Source: Tetrahymena elliotti 4EA
Taxonomy: Eukaryota > Ciliophora > Oligohymenophorea > Hymenostomatida > Tetrahymenidae
Reading direction: 5' to 3'
DNA: 64,000 nt
Assembly: GCA_000231825.2 (NCBI GenBank)
Contig: JH720296.1
Span: 1,501,666-1,565,665 of the forward strand
Below, piece by piece: positions 33,776 through 46,306 of the stretch; position 1 is the first letter of the stretch, and each line of letters begins with the position of its first letter. The translations under genes and the position numbers were made by a program. The notes under the pieces are model-generated. The model was not told the origin of the DNA, did no database searches, and saw only the letters and a program-made list of their open reading frames with translations.

Positions 33776-34926
33776 TCTATGAGAATTATATCAAATAAAA
33801 TTTCTTTTTTAATTTATAAGGCTTAAAATTTTTAAGATTTTACTTTTTATAATATTAGTTTATTTCATAAATCATACTTAAAATTTAAATTTTATTATAT
33901 TTAATTGAGTGCTTAAAGCATAAATAATTTTAAGAAATTTTTATTTAAATAAATTATTTTTAAGAACAGTAAAAAATGTATTATCTATCAAGAAAAAAGT
34001 GCATTTTATTATGTAACAGTAAAAAATTATCTGGATTTATTTTATTTTTTAGTTAAGTTAATTTCTTAAATTCAATTTTATTTCAAGAGGAATCAATTTT
34101 TTATCATACTATTTAAGATATAATCAAATGAATCTTAGATGTGATTTTATTTGTAGTTGTTTTTAATCTGTAGCTAAGACTAAATTTAAATGTTAATAGT
34201 AATCTGCTCAATCAACTTAAAAATAATTATTATAACAAAAGGGTATCTAAAAATGGAGAGTTTTGAATATATATGTGTACTAATAAATTTTCGCTATTAG
34301 AATAGTTTTTTTTAGAGTTAATTTTTCCTAAAATTTAATTTAATCCATGTTTTTCCCGTAAAAAGTTAGGAATGTTGAGTCAGAGTCAAATTATAATTAA
34401 AAATTATTATTTGATTGAAATCAGTTAGTAATAATTATATAGCCTTGTTAAATGGATTTTTGTCTTTGAAGTTGATAGAGCAGAGATTAGCAGTTGTCAT
34501 TATAATTGAGATAATTAATTGTAAATTATTAAAGTTAGAATTTTTTTAAATCTTCAAGATTGTTAATAAAAACCAAATTTTGTTTTTTTCTTACTCAATA
34601 AACTTAAATTATCTGTCATCTGTCTGTCTATTCCAAAATAAATTAGTTTATCTGTAAAATCAAAAATTAGAAAAGTTGTTACTATCCTTCTATTTTTCTA
34701 TGAATTTCTAAATTATTTAAAAATTTGAAGAATATAGTCAAAAACTTAAAATTAAATATTAAAACAACACTAAGAAATAGTAAAAACAAAAATAATCTAG
34801 AAATTTAATTAAAATAAAGTTACAAAAATACGTTACATAATATATAGATCATTCATTTAATACACTTAAGAAGATTAAAATTGATAATTATTTATTTAAA
34901 GCAATAATTACAAAAGTTTCAAAAAA
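33776..34926. other. Noncoding part of duplicated block B and leader of copy 3
   Basis: No gene seen. To about 34800 it matches block A; the remaining 120 bp match the leader of copy 2 instead, marking a junction between two duplication events. Confidence 0.5.
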
Positions 34927-35482
34927 ATGAGTAGCAGTGCACAAAATTTAAAGGCTTTAGTTATAGGATCAACTGGTGCTATAGGTTAGAAACTTGCTAA
35001 AGAATTAGTTGCATCTCAAAGTTGGAGTGAAGTACATGTTATCGCAAGAAAGGAACATGAATCTTGGAATTCATTTTCCTAAGAACAAAGATAAAATTTA
35101 AAATTGTTAAGGTTGAGAACTTCGATACTTAACAAGATACATTGTATTGAAAAATAATACCATATTTTTACTTCATCAAAAGCTGAAAGACTCAATATTT
35201 TTTAATTTCAGAATTAAAGGAGAAACAGAGTTATTACTTTAACAAAAGAAATTAGAGTATCTTGGTATCTATAGACCTGGCTTACTTCTTAATAGTGTAG
35301 GAGAAAGATTTATTGAAACAATTGCCTCATATATTCCCTTTATTAAAAAAATTGATGTAAGAGATGTAGCTGCTGCAATGAGAATCTAAGCTGAAAAGAA
35401 TTACAATTTATAATAGAATACTAATAAAACAGTAATGTTTGAAAATAATGATATGATTAAAATTTAAAAAAATAAAAAATGA
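34927..35482 (+). pseudogene. HTATIP2-like dehydrogenase pseudogene, copy 3
   Basis: Begins MSSSAQNLKALVIGSTGAIG and is near-identical at the DNA level to copy 2 at both ends. Relative to copy 2, one A is lost near 35095 (frameshift), and about 125 bp, covering the CLGAVQKNGKENF block, is missing near 35142. The first in-frame stop is TGA at 35314-35316. The tail (IDVRDVAAAMRIQ) is still readable in another frame. It has lost part of the cofactor/active-site region and is clearly non-functional as a full protein. Confidence 0.9.
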
Positions 35483-35491
35483 ATTAATTAG

Positions 35492-35755
35492 TCAAATTCT
35501 ATAAAAAAATAAAAATTATTTTTTAGAAGTTATTTGTCTCAAAAAAAAAGATTTGCATATGTATTCTATTTGTATGTAGCCTTTACTAAGGCACTACCCT
35601 AGGGTACTATATATATATATATATATATTTGTCAAATTCTATAAAAAAATAAAAATTATTTTTTAGAAGTTATTTGTGCATATGTATTCTATTTGTATGT
35701 AGCCTTTACTAAGGCACTACCCTAGGGTACTATATATATATATATATATATTTGT
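35492..35755. repeat. Two-copy tandem repeat with CCCTAGGG palindrome and AT run
   Basis: A unit starting GTCAAATTCTATAAAAAAAT and ending in an alternating AT run occurs twice, at about 35491 and 35629; the first copy has an extra piece of about 16 bp (CTCAAAAAAAAAGATTT). Each copy carries GCCTTTACTAAGGCAC, then the perfect palindrome TACCCTAGGGTA (35595-35606 and 35718-35729), then about 22 nt of (TA)n. The start overlaps sequence just after the stop of the copy 3 pseudogene. GC-richer palindromes are rare in this DNA. It may be a trace of a small inverted-repeat element or a local slippage duplication. Confidence 0.85.
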
Positions 35756-36682
35756 CTAAAAAATATTTGTTTACTGACAATAGCAGTTTTTAAATGGTTC
35801 TGAAAATTAATTAAAAGACATTCAAATTTTAGTTAAATGAAATAATAAAGTAATCCTAAACTTTTATCAATAATGCAGAATCAAAAAAAATTGTTTATTA
35901 AAATATTTTTTTTAATTTTTCTCAAAATATAAAAACATAGAAATATTGAAGGAAATTAATTTAATTGCATATTAAAAATATCAAAATAAAATGTAATTGA
36001 TGATTTAAATTTGAATCTTTTTAAATAGAAAAAAATAACATTAATTTATTAAATTAAAGAATCCATCATAAATCAATGACTTGCTTTGTCCTACCTTATC
36101 AAAAATGTATGATTAATGTAGTATTTACTAAAATTTTCTGTTTTAATTAGTCCAACTTACTTGTCTCATTTGAGAAAAGAAATAAATTGATATTTTAAAA
36201 TATTGAATTAAAACAGAGAAAAATAAATAGATTTACTTCACTAAAAAAATAAAAACTAAAAATATGTTATTAAAAATAATTTAGCTTAATTTACATCATG
36301 AAATTAAAAAAGCTCAAAAAATAAAGTTAATTAAATTAAAAATATTAATATTGTAGATAAAAGTTTGCTTACACTTTTTAAATTAAAAAAAAGATATTCT
36401 CTATATACAGGTTTATGCTAATTATAAATTACTAGGTAAATAAAATAAGCAATCATACATGCAAATGATACTAGTGTATTCTAATGAGAATACAAGATTT
36501 TTCTTAGTAATTTATTGTAATTTCTTCAATATTAATTAATTGAATGGAATATTTTAATTACAAAGACTAGTAAATAGATTTGATTAAACACATAAAAGCC
36601 ATAAATATTTATAACAAACAAACTAATTTTGATTTATATACAATAAAATAAACTATTACATTTTGCTAAAATAAATAAAGGA
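35756..36682. other. Intergenic, AT-rich
   Basis: No convincing gene or repeat seen. Confidence 0.45.
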
Positions 36683-36997
36683 ATGAATGAACGAACTTCT
36701 CTTGCTACATAAAATCTTAGCGGAAATGTGAATTTAAAGACTGCTACTTTCTAAGAGTTTATAAAATTTATTCTCATATAATTATAGCTCAATGAGTTAA
36801 ACCATTTTAACAATATTACTAAAATAATAAGTCACCAGAATAGTCTTCTTATAAAGTCTACTCTTAAAATTTTGATATTAATAAGAAGGTATCAAGTCTA
36901 CAGAAATTAGGAATTTGTTAACATATTAAGAGAATCCAAAATATTTATTCTATTATATCATTCAATATTTAAGAAAAAGAAGAATCTTTTTCTTTGA
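36683..36997 (+). CDS. Possible small hypothetical protein
   Basis: A frame of 104 codons from ATG at 36683 to TGA at 36995. It begins MNERTSLATQNLSGNVNLK and has Leu/Ile-rich amphipathic stretches (FIKFILIQLQLNELN; LKILILIRRYQVYRNQ) and a basic tail. A leader with CAAACAAACTAA lies about 70 bp upstream. There is no recognised domain, and a frame this long can occur by chance when only TGA stops. I include it because its composition is slightly less AT-extreme than the surrounding spacer. Confidence 0.35.
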
Positions 36998-37584
36998 TAA
37001 TATTTAAAAATCATCAATTTTATTTGATGATTGAATGATAAAAAGAGAAGAACATAGCATTTTACTATTTATAGTGCACATAATAAATAACATCAAATAA
37101 CCTATTATTAAAAAAATAAATATAAAAATTGTAATGATTTATTTTCATTTTTAGGTTGAAAAGTAATATTTTTCATTGAGAATAAATAATGAATAGATTA
37201 ATTATTATTTATTCGATAATTTTTTTGAGAATAAATATTTTTTATTGGTAATAATACTAAGCTATTTTTGTAAATACCAAATAAATCGATTGTAAAATAA
37301 AACTTTAACATGTTTTTACATGCGTAGGCTTATATTTTTTCAGATAGCAATATAATGTTTTAAGAATGAATGAAAAGCATACTTAACATACTGATTAAAG
37401 TTTTAATTAGCAAGTCAATATTCATGTAAGTAGAAAGAAATCTAAAATCAAGCAAATGCTTGATAAATAATAATCAAAAAAATTTAACTAAATTGATTCT
37501 TAATTAATTATTAGAAATATTTGATAAGAATATCATTTTTATAAGCAATAAATAAAAGCAAGGTAATCCAAAAATATAAAGTTA
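36998..37584. other. Intergenic, promoter side of PLD
   Basis: AT-rich, no feature recognised. Confidence 0.45.
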
Positions 37585-40500
37585 ATGCAAAATCAGTTAA
37601 CGAAAGGATTAAAGCCCTCAGATTTAGATACAAGTTATTAAAATTCTAATCATGTAGAACTAGCTACTTCCTTTCAAAACAGTGCTGATATGAGAATAAC
37701 AGGGGTAGATAGTGAGGCTGAATATAAACCACCACTTAACATGTTAAACGATTTAAACAATTCAAGAAACTCATATGAAAATTAAACTACTTTTACACCT
37801 GCTCCTCAAAGGTTTCAAGTTAGCAAATTAGCTACCCTTTAAGATAGAATAGAAATATAGAAGCTTAAATATATGAAATTCTCTGAGTTAGTAGGTTCTC
37901 TTGAAATAGAATTAGATGAATCAAAAGATTACTTAAAGTAGGCAGACCAGAATATTTATTTTTTCAGCATCACTTCTAAGAGATCTTAAGAAAAGGGCAA
38001 TCAACGCTAATGGCTTATTAGGAGAAGGTACCAGGATCTAGTTATATTTGACTAAAAAGTATTATAAATTATATTCTTAGATATTTTATCTCTTTCATTC
38101 TCGCAAAGCAGAGAGTTAAATGAGGAGAATAATTTTTTATTATAATGATATAAAGATAGATACATAGTAGTAGTAGTAGTACTAAAATTATTAACTTATT
38201 TTATGAACTATAAATAGGTTAGAAAAGAACTAAAAAGAAATAATTTAAAGAAGCAAATGCCTGATTTGCCATTTAAGAAGGAACCATAAAGTTACAATGC
38301 CAAAGATATTTTAATTTTTTTAGAGTGCTACTTGAAGGCTATGATCTAGTTAGAACATGTTTGTAAGACAGTAGCACTTTGGGAGTTTATAGAATTATCT
38401 GATTATAACTATGAAGGAATTGTTAAGGTAAAAGAGTCTTTTATTAAAAAGCGAGCAGGAGGTCATTTTAAAAAAAGGAATTGTCTTTATGACTGTATAA
38501 ATCCATTCAAAACTTGGAGAAAAAGATATATTGTAATCACTTCAGAAGGAATTATGTACTCAATAGGTAAAATTGTTTGCTGAAAAATAAAAAAAATTAT
38601 CAGCTTGAGAAATTTTATTATTTTTGTTAATAAATAAATCTACTCATTTACTTGTTACAAATACTAGTAAAGTCATTCATTTTAATGCTTTTGAGTAGCT
38701 TTAGAAAATTACGAGAAAAAATGTAATTAGAATATTTCAAAACTATTAATTTAACAAAAAGGTAATAGAGACCCAAACTGTTAAATAAGAGAAATGCTTC
38801 TCTTTGACCATAATTTTAGCTTAAAATATGGTAAGATGTGGACTTAAAGAAAATTAGGGATAGTTCTAACAACAACTACACGTCGTCTGCAATTAGAGGC
38901 AGATAATCTTTTTCATTTTGTTGATATTATAGCTGGTATATAAGATGCTATGAGACTTTCTCCTTATGTTGAATTACATAGATATGATTCTTTTGCTCCA
39001 ATCAGATAGAAATCCTTTTGCTAATGGTTTATTGATGGTGAAGTAAGTATTTTTTTAATTTAGCATTTATTTGTAAATATTTGGAAAACAATGATGAATT
39101 CTCTTATGAAAATTGAGAATATAAAAGCAATAAGAAACATGAAGATTTGAGTTATCTTATAGAAAGAATTTTGATTATTCAAATTTCTTACAATCAAAAT
39201 TAATTAAGATTTTACATTAAGCAAATTATTTCTTCTGATCATATAAGCTGTAACAAATAAATTCAAATGTTTCTCTTAAAAATTTATGAAAATACAAAAT
39301 AAAAGCAATATACTTTACTTACATTTATTCTTTTTTTAATAGGGGTATTTTTCTTAACTCTATGAAAAGTTATCTAAAGCAAGCCATGAAGTATTTATAA
39401 CTGATTGGTGGCTTTCACCTGAAATGTACTTGTAGAGACCAGTTAATTAATTCACTAACTAAGAAACTCGTTTAGATAGAGTTCTAAAAAAGATTGCAGA
39501 AAGAGGTGTGAAAGTTTATATTATTGTTTATAGAGAACCTACTATAGCTTTAAATCTGAATTCAAATTATACTAAATAAGTTCTACAATCTCTCCATAAA
39601 AACATTAGAGTTATGAGGCATCCAAGTACACTTATCCCTTTACTTTGGTCTCATCATGAAAAAATGGTTGTCATTGATTAAGTTTATGGCTTCCTAGGAG
39701 GACTAGATTTATGTTATGGCAGATGGGATACTTAATCTCATCCTTTAGTTGATTAAAATGAAACTAAAATCTACTTTCCTGGTAATTTTACTAATAAATT
39801 TTAACTCTCATATTTGTAAATTGTTTTAAATAAATATTTGTAATTAATAGGGATTGATTATTCTAATGCACGTATAAGAGACTTTAGGGATGTGAAAGAA
39901 ATACACAAATCAGAAATAAGTAGAGAAAATTAACCTAGAATGCCATGGCATGATATTGCTATGATGGTTGCTGGTGAACCTGTGAAAGATATGGTTAGAC
40001 ACTTTATTTAGTATTGGAATTTTGCAAAAATGGATATTTATAGCAAAAATAATGATTAATAAATTGATCACCTAGTTCCAGGAGTTGAAGATAATGAAGA
40101 TTCTAATAAAATGAGTAATGTGATTAGTAATTATTGGCATAAGATTTTGTCCAAGTTTAAAAAGAACAAAAGAAATGATATAGAAAATCACTCTAAAAGT
40201 ATAGATTTTGAGAGAGCAGGGACAATAAATTAAATAGTAGATTCTGTAGGTGATATAAAGCGCTCAAAAACTATAAACATAAATAAAAAAGTTAATAGAT
40301 TTGTTGCTTATCTAGATAAAATAAAAGAAGAGCAAGAAGATAACTAATAAAATCAAACTATGATCGAAGATGAAGAATAAAAAGATAATAAAACCTCATT
40401 ACAAACGTCTCACATAGATGATTTAAGAAAATAACTTTCAGAGTAAAAGAAAGATGAATTAAATTTAACTAAATAAGCTTTTGAAGAAAAAACTGTTCCA

Positions 40501-42567
40501 GATGATTTTAAGAATATTTTTGGAGATGTTTCAAGCATAGCTAAAAAATCAACTTAAAAAGAAGTAGTAGATAAGTTGAATATAAGGCCAAAGAATAATT
40601 CAAACATAGAAATGAGCATAATTAATGCATCTGTTCTAACAAAGCAAGATAAGACAATAGATACCAGTGTTAGTTAAACTCATAATGAAAGCATGATTCT
40701 ACCTAATTTGCTAGGGTAAAATTATCAGTTTAATATCACTAATGAAAAGGCAAATGTTACTATTCAAAACTACTCACATAATCACAATAATACTTCTGTG
40801 ATATTAAGCCATGCTTTGCATAATAAAGAAAGTGGAGCTGATTAATTTAATAATGACTAAAATATCCAAGAATAACTCATGTAAAGTAGACGTTTAAGAA
40901 AAAGTGATTTTAAAAATAGATAAACAAGATCAGCATCAATGATAATTGCCAATAAAAAATAATAAACTTACAAACCATTCAGTTTAGAATATGAAGACAT
41001 GCATGAATTAAATAAATACAAATTGTATGTCCCAATTATAGAAAAATTAAAGAAGAATTATGAAGAAGAAGGAGAACAAGATTAGAAATATTATATTCGC
41101 AAAAGTTAAATTTAAAATTCAGAATAAACTGCATAAAAAAATAACAGTATAGGAGCTAACTTCTTTAGTATTTTTAAAACTAAATCTAAAGTAGTACCTT
41201 AAAATAGCGCAGAAACTACAGAAAGTCCTAAAAGAAACTTTTCAGAATAATCAAATACCTCTATGAATGCTTCTAATATAAATCACTCCAAAGAAGAGGA
41301 TGACTCCTTTGATAACAGCTTTAGTCTTTTTAACAGAAAGAAAAATTTCGACAGACTAAAGCTTGAAAATAGCAAAATTAAGCAAAATGGAACTTGCTTT
41401 TGCCAGATGCTTAGATCAAGCAGCAGCTGGTCATTAGGTTTACAATAAAAAAACCATGAAATGTCTATCTAATTAGCTTATATTGACTTAATTACTTCTT
41501 CTACAAATTTTATCTACATAGAAAATCAATTCTTTATTTCCTGTTCAGCAGGATCTAAAGTTAAAAATTTAATAGCACAAGCCTTAATTGAAAGAATAAA
41601 AAAAGCAGCAGAAAAAAATGAAAATTTTAAAGTAGTTGTAGTCATGCCACTTCTTCCAGTAATTTTTATTATATACTTAAATTTTAAATTGTATTTGAAA
41701 TTTTAAAAAAATAATAATGAATACTAATTTAATTTATTTAAAGGGATTTGAGGGGGAAGTAAATGATTCAGGATCTGCAGTTATGAAGTGCCAGCTTCAT
41801 TGGGAATATTCTACTATTAGTAGAGGAGGTTAGTCTATCTTAGAAGAGCTAAGATCACATCCTAAAATAGAAGATCCTTCCAAATATATTTAGTTTTATG
41901 GTCTTCGTCAACATGCAATAATTGATGGCTAGCCAGTTACAGAAATTATTTATGTTCATAGTAAGTTGATGATTGTTGATGATAATTATGTAATTATGGG
42001 ATCTGCTAATATAAATGATAGAAGTATGCTTGGAACACGTGATTCAGAAATAGCTGTAAATCATTTTTTTATAAAATTATTTAATTGGTTTTATTAAAAT
42101 TAGATGATAGTAGAAGATACAGATAAAGTAACATCAAAATGGAATAACAGTGTCAAAAAAGTTGGTAAATTTAGTCATACTCTAAGAATAGCACTTTATC
42201 AAGAGCATTTTGGATTAAGCTATGATGAAGCCAGTGACCCTCTTTGTGAAACAACTGATAATTTAATAGTATCTAGATCAAAAGTAATCAATATAATTTT
42301 ATTAAATGGCTTCTAATTTTTTTTTCCCAAAAGTAAAATACCCTGATTTACAGATAAGCCTTTGCTTGTTATCCTGATGATAAAGTAATAACTTTAAATC
42401 AGCTTGAAGAATTCCAAAAATCTAAAAACCCAGAATTATATTATTAATACAAAGATAGCATTAAAGGAAATGCTGTTGAACTACCTTTAGATTTCCTTAA
42501 AAATGAAAACTTGAATTTCAGCATTTCTTAAAAAGAATATTTTGTTCCTGATGAAAATTTTACATGA
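37585..42567 (+). CDS. Phospholipase D, PX-PH type, with large inter-HKD insert
   Basis: Eight exons: join(37585-38058, 38218-38566, 38762-39042, 39343-39781, 39851-41658, 41744-42055, 42104-42283, 42334-42567), 1358 residues, all phases exact. An N-terminal disordered region of about 100 residues is followed by a PX domain ([21 protein letters not shown]) and a PH domain ([27 protein letters not shown]). The catalytic core is the SFAPIR and [12 protein letters not shown] blocks, HKD1 near residue 473 (HHEKMVVID), IENQFF, and HKD2 near residue 1189 ([25 protein letters not shown]). It should cleave phosphatidylcholine to phosphatidic acid at phosphoinositide-rich membranes, as PLD1/2 and plant PLD-zeta do. 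The two HKD motifs are separated by about 715 residues because of a disordered, charged insert (about 590-1045), far longer than the usual loop. Confidence 0.95.
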
Positions 42568-43558
42568 ATAAATTCATAATTATCCTTTTAAGAAAAATAT
42601 TCATAAAAAAAGTCTAAATAAATTAACTTAACTAAATTTATTTTTCAAAAAAACTCCTTCTGAATCTTAAAAATATAACAAATTTAAAAAATAAAAAAAT
42701 ATAAATTCTTATAAATCTATTTTATCAAAAACTTATCCTTTTTCAAAATTTATAGTATTAATAAATATATATTAAGCTCATTTATAAATTATTGTATCTT
42801 TAAATTTCCACACAGTTCAAAAATCAAATGTTTTTTTGATTATTATTTTTATGTTTTAAATGTAAAAAATAAATTTTTTGTTTGTCTAAAATAATTTCAT
42901 TTCTTACCAATTTTAAGCAGTTAAAATTAATGTGATAGATCTAATTTTAGTTTAATTTTCTTAAAATTAACTTCAATCCAAACCTTAAAGAATATTAAAA
43001 CTATTGATGAAAATGTATCTTAAGCATATAAAACTTTTACATGAAAATAATCAAAATTTAGATAAAAAATATGTCATCATCTTCCCTATTTTATCTATTT
43101 TTATATGAACGAAGATTAATTGAGTTTAGAAATGCAATAATTGCTCATTTTATATTAATTTCTTAAATTTAGTTTAAGAAAATAAAAATTAGCTAAGCTT
43201 TATTTAAATGGTTTTTGTTCTTAGGAGTTATCAAAAAATCAAGATAATAGATGTCAAAAGAATTTTATTTTTCAAGGGTAATATAATTCAGCACAATATC
43301 ACATCAATTAAAATAAATCAGGTGAAATTTAAAAAATTGATTTATAATCTATTCTAATTACTGTTAGGGTTAAAGTCTAATAGACTTTTTGAAGTAATTT
43401 AAATTCGAGATCTATCATAAAGATACTGCTTAAAAACTTTCAATAGCTGTTTAGATTTTAGTTCATAAAAAGAATTTATAAGATAATTTACAAAAATTAT
43501 TAAGAAAAATAGCAACTACCTACAAAAAGTATCTAGATTTAAAAAAATAAAAGGTAAT
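42568..43558. other. Intergenic, AT-rich
   Basis: Between two plus-strand genes. No feature recognised. Confidence 0.5.
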
Positions 43559-44439
43559 ATGAGCAGCATTGAGTTAACTTAGAGACAAAATGATTTTAAG
43601 GAAGAATAAGATCATGAAAATAGCCAATTCATTAAGTTTTCAAAAGAAAAGTGAGGAATTTCTCTTAATTTTAGAATTAGCATTATGTTTATTAGTAATA
43701 ATGAATTATTAAATCAACTTTAAAATTTTAGGCAAAAGACTCCTCAAAAAGAGTTTGAAGAAAAAGTAGAAGCAGCAAAAGACTGGTTAGACTATATTAA
43801 AAATAAAGTATGAAGGATTTTAATAATATAAGATAGCTTTTGTTTAAAGATATTCTAAAAATGGTTTTTTTATAAAAAGGTTGAATCAGCATTATGGGTT
43901 GCAGGAGCAGCTGGAATTATTTTTTATTCTAATTTCTTCCACGTCTTTTTCTATCATGAAAAAATAAATATGTAATTTCTTGCAAAAAAAATACTTTTAA
44001 GCTGATTTTATTAAAAAAAAATTAGACTTTTCTCAAATATTTTCCTATTTTGTGTGGCTTTGAATGTTGTATTCGGAATTTATGCAGCTTTTATTATGCC
44101 TTATATACTCAAAGTAAATAAATCTATTGATGAATATTAACCAAAATTAGTATATATTGGAGCAGCATCTGGATTTATAGGATTTTTAACGTAAGCAAAT
44201 TTTTAAAGATTATTATAATGACTTCATATTTTTTAATTAATAGGCTAGTTATTGCAATTTGGCCTGCTTTTGGCTGGTATTCACCTGTCATGGTTTTTGT
44301 TATGTTTTTAGGATATTTAAATACCTCTGCTTTTCTTCCATCAAATGGATTTGGCTCTGTTTTGTTTGGGTTAATATTTATTGGAGCATTTTATTCTCAC
44401 TACTTTATCCCTCATGATGGACACTTACATTCTAATTGA
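43559..44439 (+). CDS. TMEM128-like four-helix membrane protein
   Basis: Five exons: join(43559-43650, 43732-43807, 43880-43971, 44026-44190, 44244-44439), with matching phases. A hydrophilic N-terminus (with KDWLDYIKNK) leads to four hydrophobic segments: SALWVAGAAGIIFYSNFF, IFLFCVALNVVFGIYAAFI, LVYIGAASGFIGFLTLVIAI and WYSPVMVFVMFLGYL, plus a partly hydrophobic C-terminal part ending in His-rich HDGHLHSN. The order and the AIWPAFGWYSPVMVF block resemble TMEM128, an ER membrane protein of unknown biochemical role. About 206 residues against about 165 in animals. An alternative is an unrelated small tetraspanning protein. Confidence 0.65.
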
Positions 44440-45184
44440 TCACTCCCTTGAATTATTACTAAAAAAACAATTATAAAAATAAATATATTATCTTTTTATT
44501 TATTTATTCTATTAATTAACTGTTGATATTTTAAATATTGTAATTAAAAAATTAAATAAAGTTATTTATTTCCTAACACATTTACCTAACTGATTTAGTT
44601 TTAAAAATAAAATAACAATTTCACTTCAATCATTTTCATCAACCTATTGCATAGTACATGAAAGGTGTTTTTAAATTCCAATAAAGTAAGTAAAGATGAA
44701 TGAATGAATATTTATTTTTCAACAAAATTTGAAATAGATTTTAAAATAAAAAAGCATTTCAAAAGCTTTGCAAAAAATACAACATTAATTATAGGAGATT
44801 TTTCAATATTTTTAGAAAAGTCTAAATTTGAAATGTATATCTAATATTTTAATTAAAAATAAATTTATTTTATTGCTTTCCATTTCAAAAGATTTTTATG
44901 TCTAAATCTCTCAATTATTTCATTTTTAAAATGTGTAATGCATATATATCAACCTTATAAGATAAATATTAATTAAAAGATTAATAAAAAGATAAATTTA
45001 TTTTATTTTTTTTCATTTAAAAAGGAATATTAAAGTGCAACATTTTGGATACAAAAATTTTTAATTTCTAGGATTATTTCATTTTTAAAATTTTGTAATG
45101 CATATTAATATTATGTAATTCACACAGAACAAAATTTTTAGTAGTAAAATTAACTTTCTAGAAAATAAATGATAAATATAAGAA
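44440..45184. other. Convergent intergenic region
   Basis: Between 3' ends of opposing genes. A TTTCATTTTTAAAAT-type string recurs near 44922 and 45078. No gene seen. Confidence 0.5.
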
Positions 45185-45723
45185 TCAATGTTAATTGAAT
45201 TTTTTCTTAGAAATGATTTCGTTTGCTTCTTTAGGAGTCATTTCATTGATTTAATCTAATTCATAACCTAAATTGTAAAGTTCTATTTTCATGGCCCTTG
45301 TTACCTTTTATTAGAAATAAATATTTTACCTATTTCATTTTAATTATAAAAATTTACCATAAAAGGAATATTTTATGATGTCTCCATATTGGGTTTACTT
45401 TCTTATTTTTTTGTCTAATTATTATCCTTCTACTACTCATTTAAATTTATTTTTTTGCCAGTCATTTATTCAAAATGCCTTTTTTAGTCCATATAATCTT
45501 CTTATGTATCCATTTATTGATACTATTATCTAATTTTTTATTTATATAATTCTTCTTATGACTATTACTATTCTTATTCATCTGCTTTATCTTTTTCTAA
45601 AAAGTCAGCAAAATGGTTAACTTTTTTCTAAATATTGTCTTTAATGTTTTAGTTATTCTAGTTATTGATTGAAGAAGTGTAGTTCTTCACCATTTACTTG
45701 GCAAAATCTCTAAAATTCTTCAT
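45185..45723 (-). CDS. Small Gln-rich protein with UBA-like C-terminus
   Basis: Two exons, join(45185-45304, 45358-45723), 161 residues, with a 53-nt intron between codons. Residues 1-120 are helical, charged and Gln-rich (KNFRDFAKQMVKNYTSS; VNHFADFLEKDKADEQ). The C-terminal 40 residues, after the intron, read MKIELYNLGYELDQINEMT followed by PKEANEIISKK. The LYNLGY...IN-x-MTP-x-EA-x-x-II pattern looks like a UBA-like three-helix bundle, which would bind ubiquitin or another partner. That is inference from pattern only. Most Gln codons are TAA/TAG. Confidence 0.65.
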
Positions 45724-46306
45724 TTTATCAAATTTAATATTATCTTTATTTTTTTTTTGATTAAATTATCAAAATAATACTGATCTTACTCTCTTCATTT
45801 AAACAGTAATCTTATTAAACATAAATAAAAAACATAATTCAAATCAATCAAAAGAGCTTTATTATTTAATTTGTTTAAAATCATTTTGCATAAATATAAA
45901 AAAACTAACAATACATTTTAATGAATCTTGGTAACTTTGCAATTTAAATATTTTCCTATAAAAGTAAATAAAATGATTTGATAGATCTTTCTCTCTCATA
46001 ACAATTGAAAACTATAAAAATAGAATGTTATTTATTATTCCTCAGTTTAAAATCTACTTAATTTTGCTTTTAAAAATAAAATTACTTCAATGATATTCCG
46101 ATCAATCATTCCTTCAACCTAAAATATTTTGTATTCTAAAAGTAAATAAATTTGGTATTTTTAAGAGTATAAAAAGTTATTTTCAATTTGATAAATTATT
46201 TTAATCTTTCTCTCCCATAAAAAATAAATTTTTAAAATATAACTTCGACAACTTTATAAGAATAAACCAATAAATAATTTAGTCAAATAGTGCAAGTATT
46301 TATGAA
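45724..46306. other. Divergent intergenic region
   Basis: AT-rich spacer between the UBA-like gene and the region leading to the coiled-coil gene. No feature recognised. Confidence 0.45.

Larger units (their letters stand above)
32790..34800 (+). repeat. Segmental duplication, copy B
   Basis: Partner of 27955-29934 (see there). It differs by scattered substitutions and indels and by an inverted piece at about 33070-33400. It ends before another HTATIP2-like sequence, as copy A does. Confidence 0.8.
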
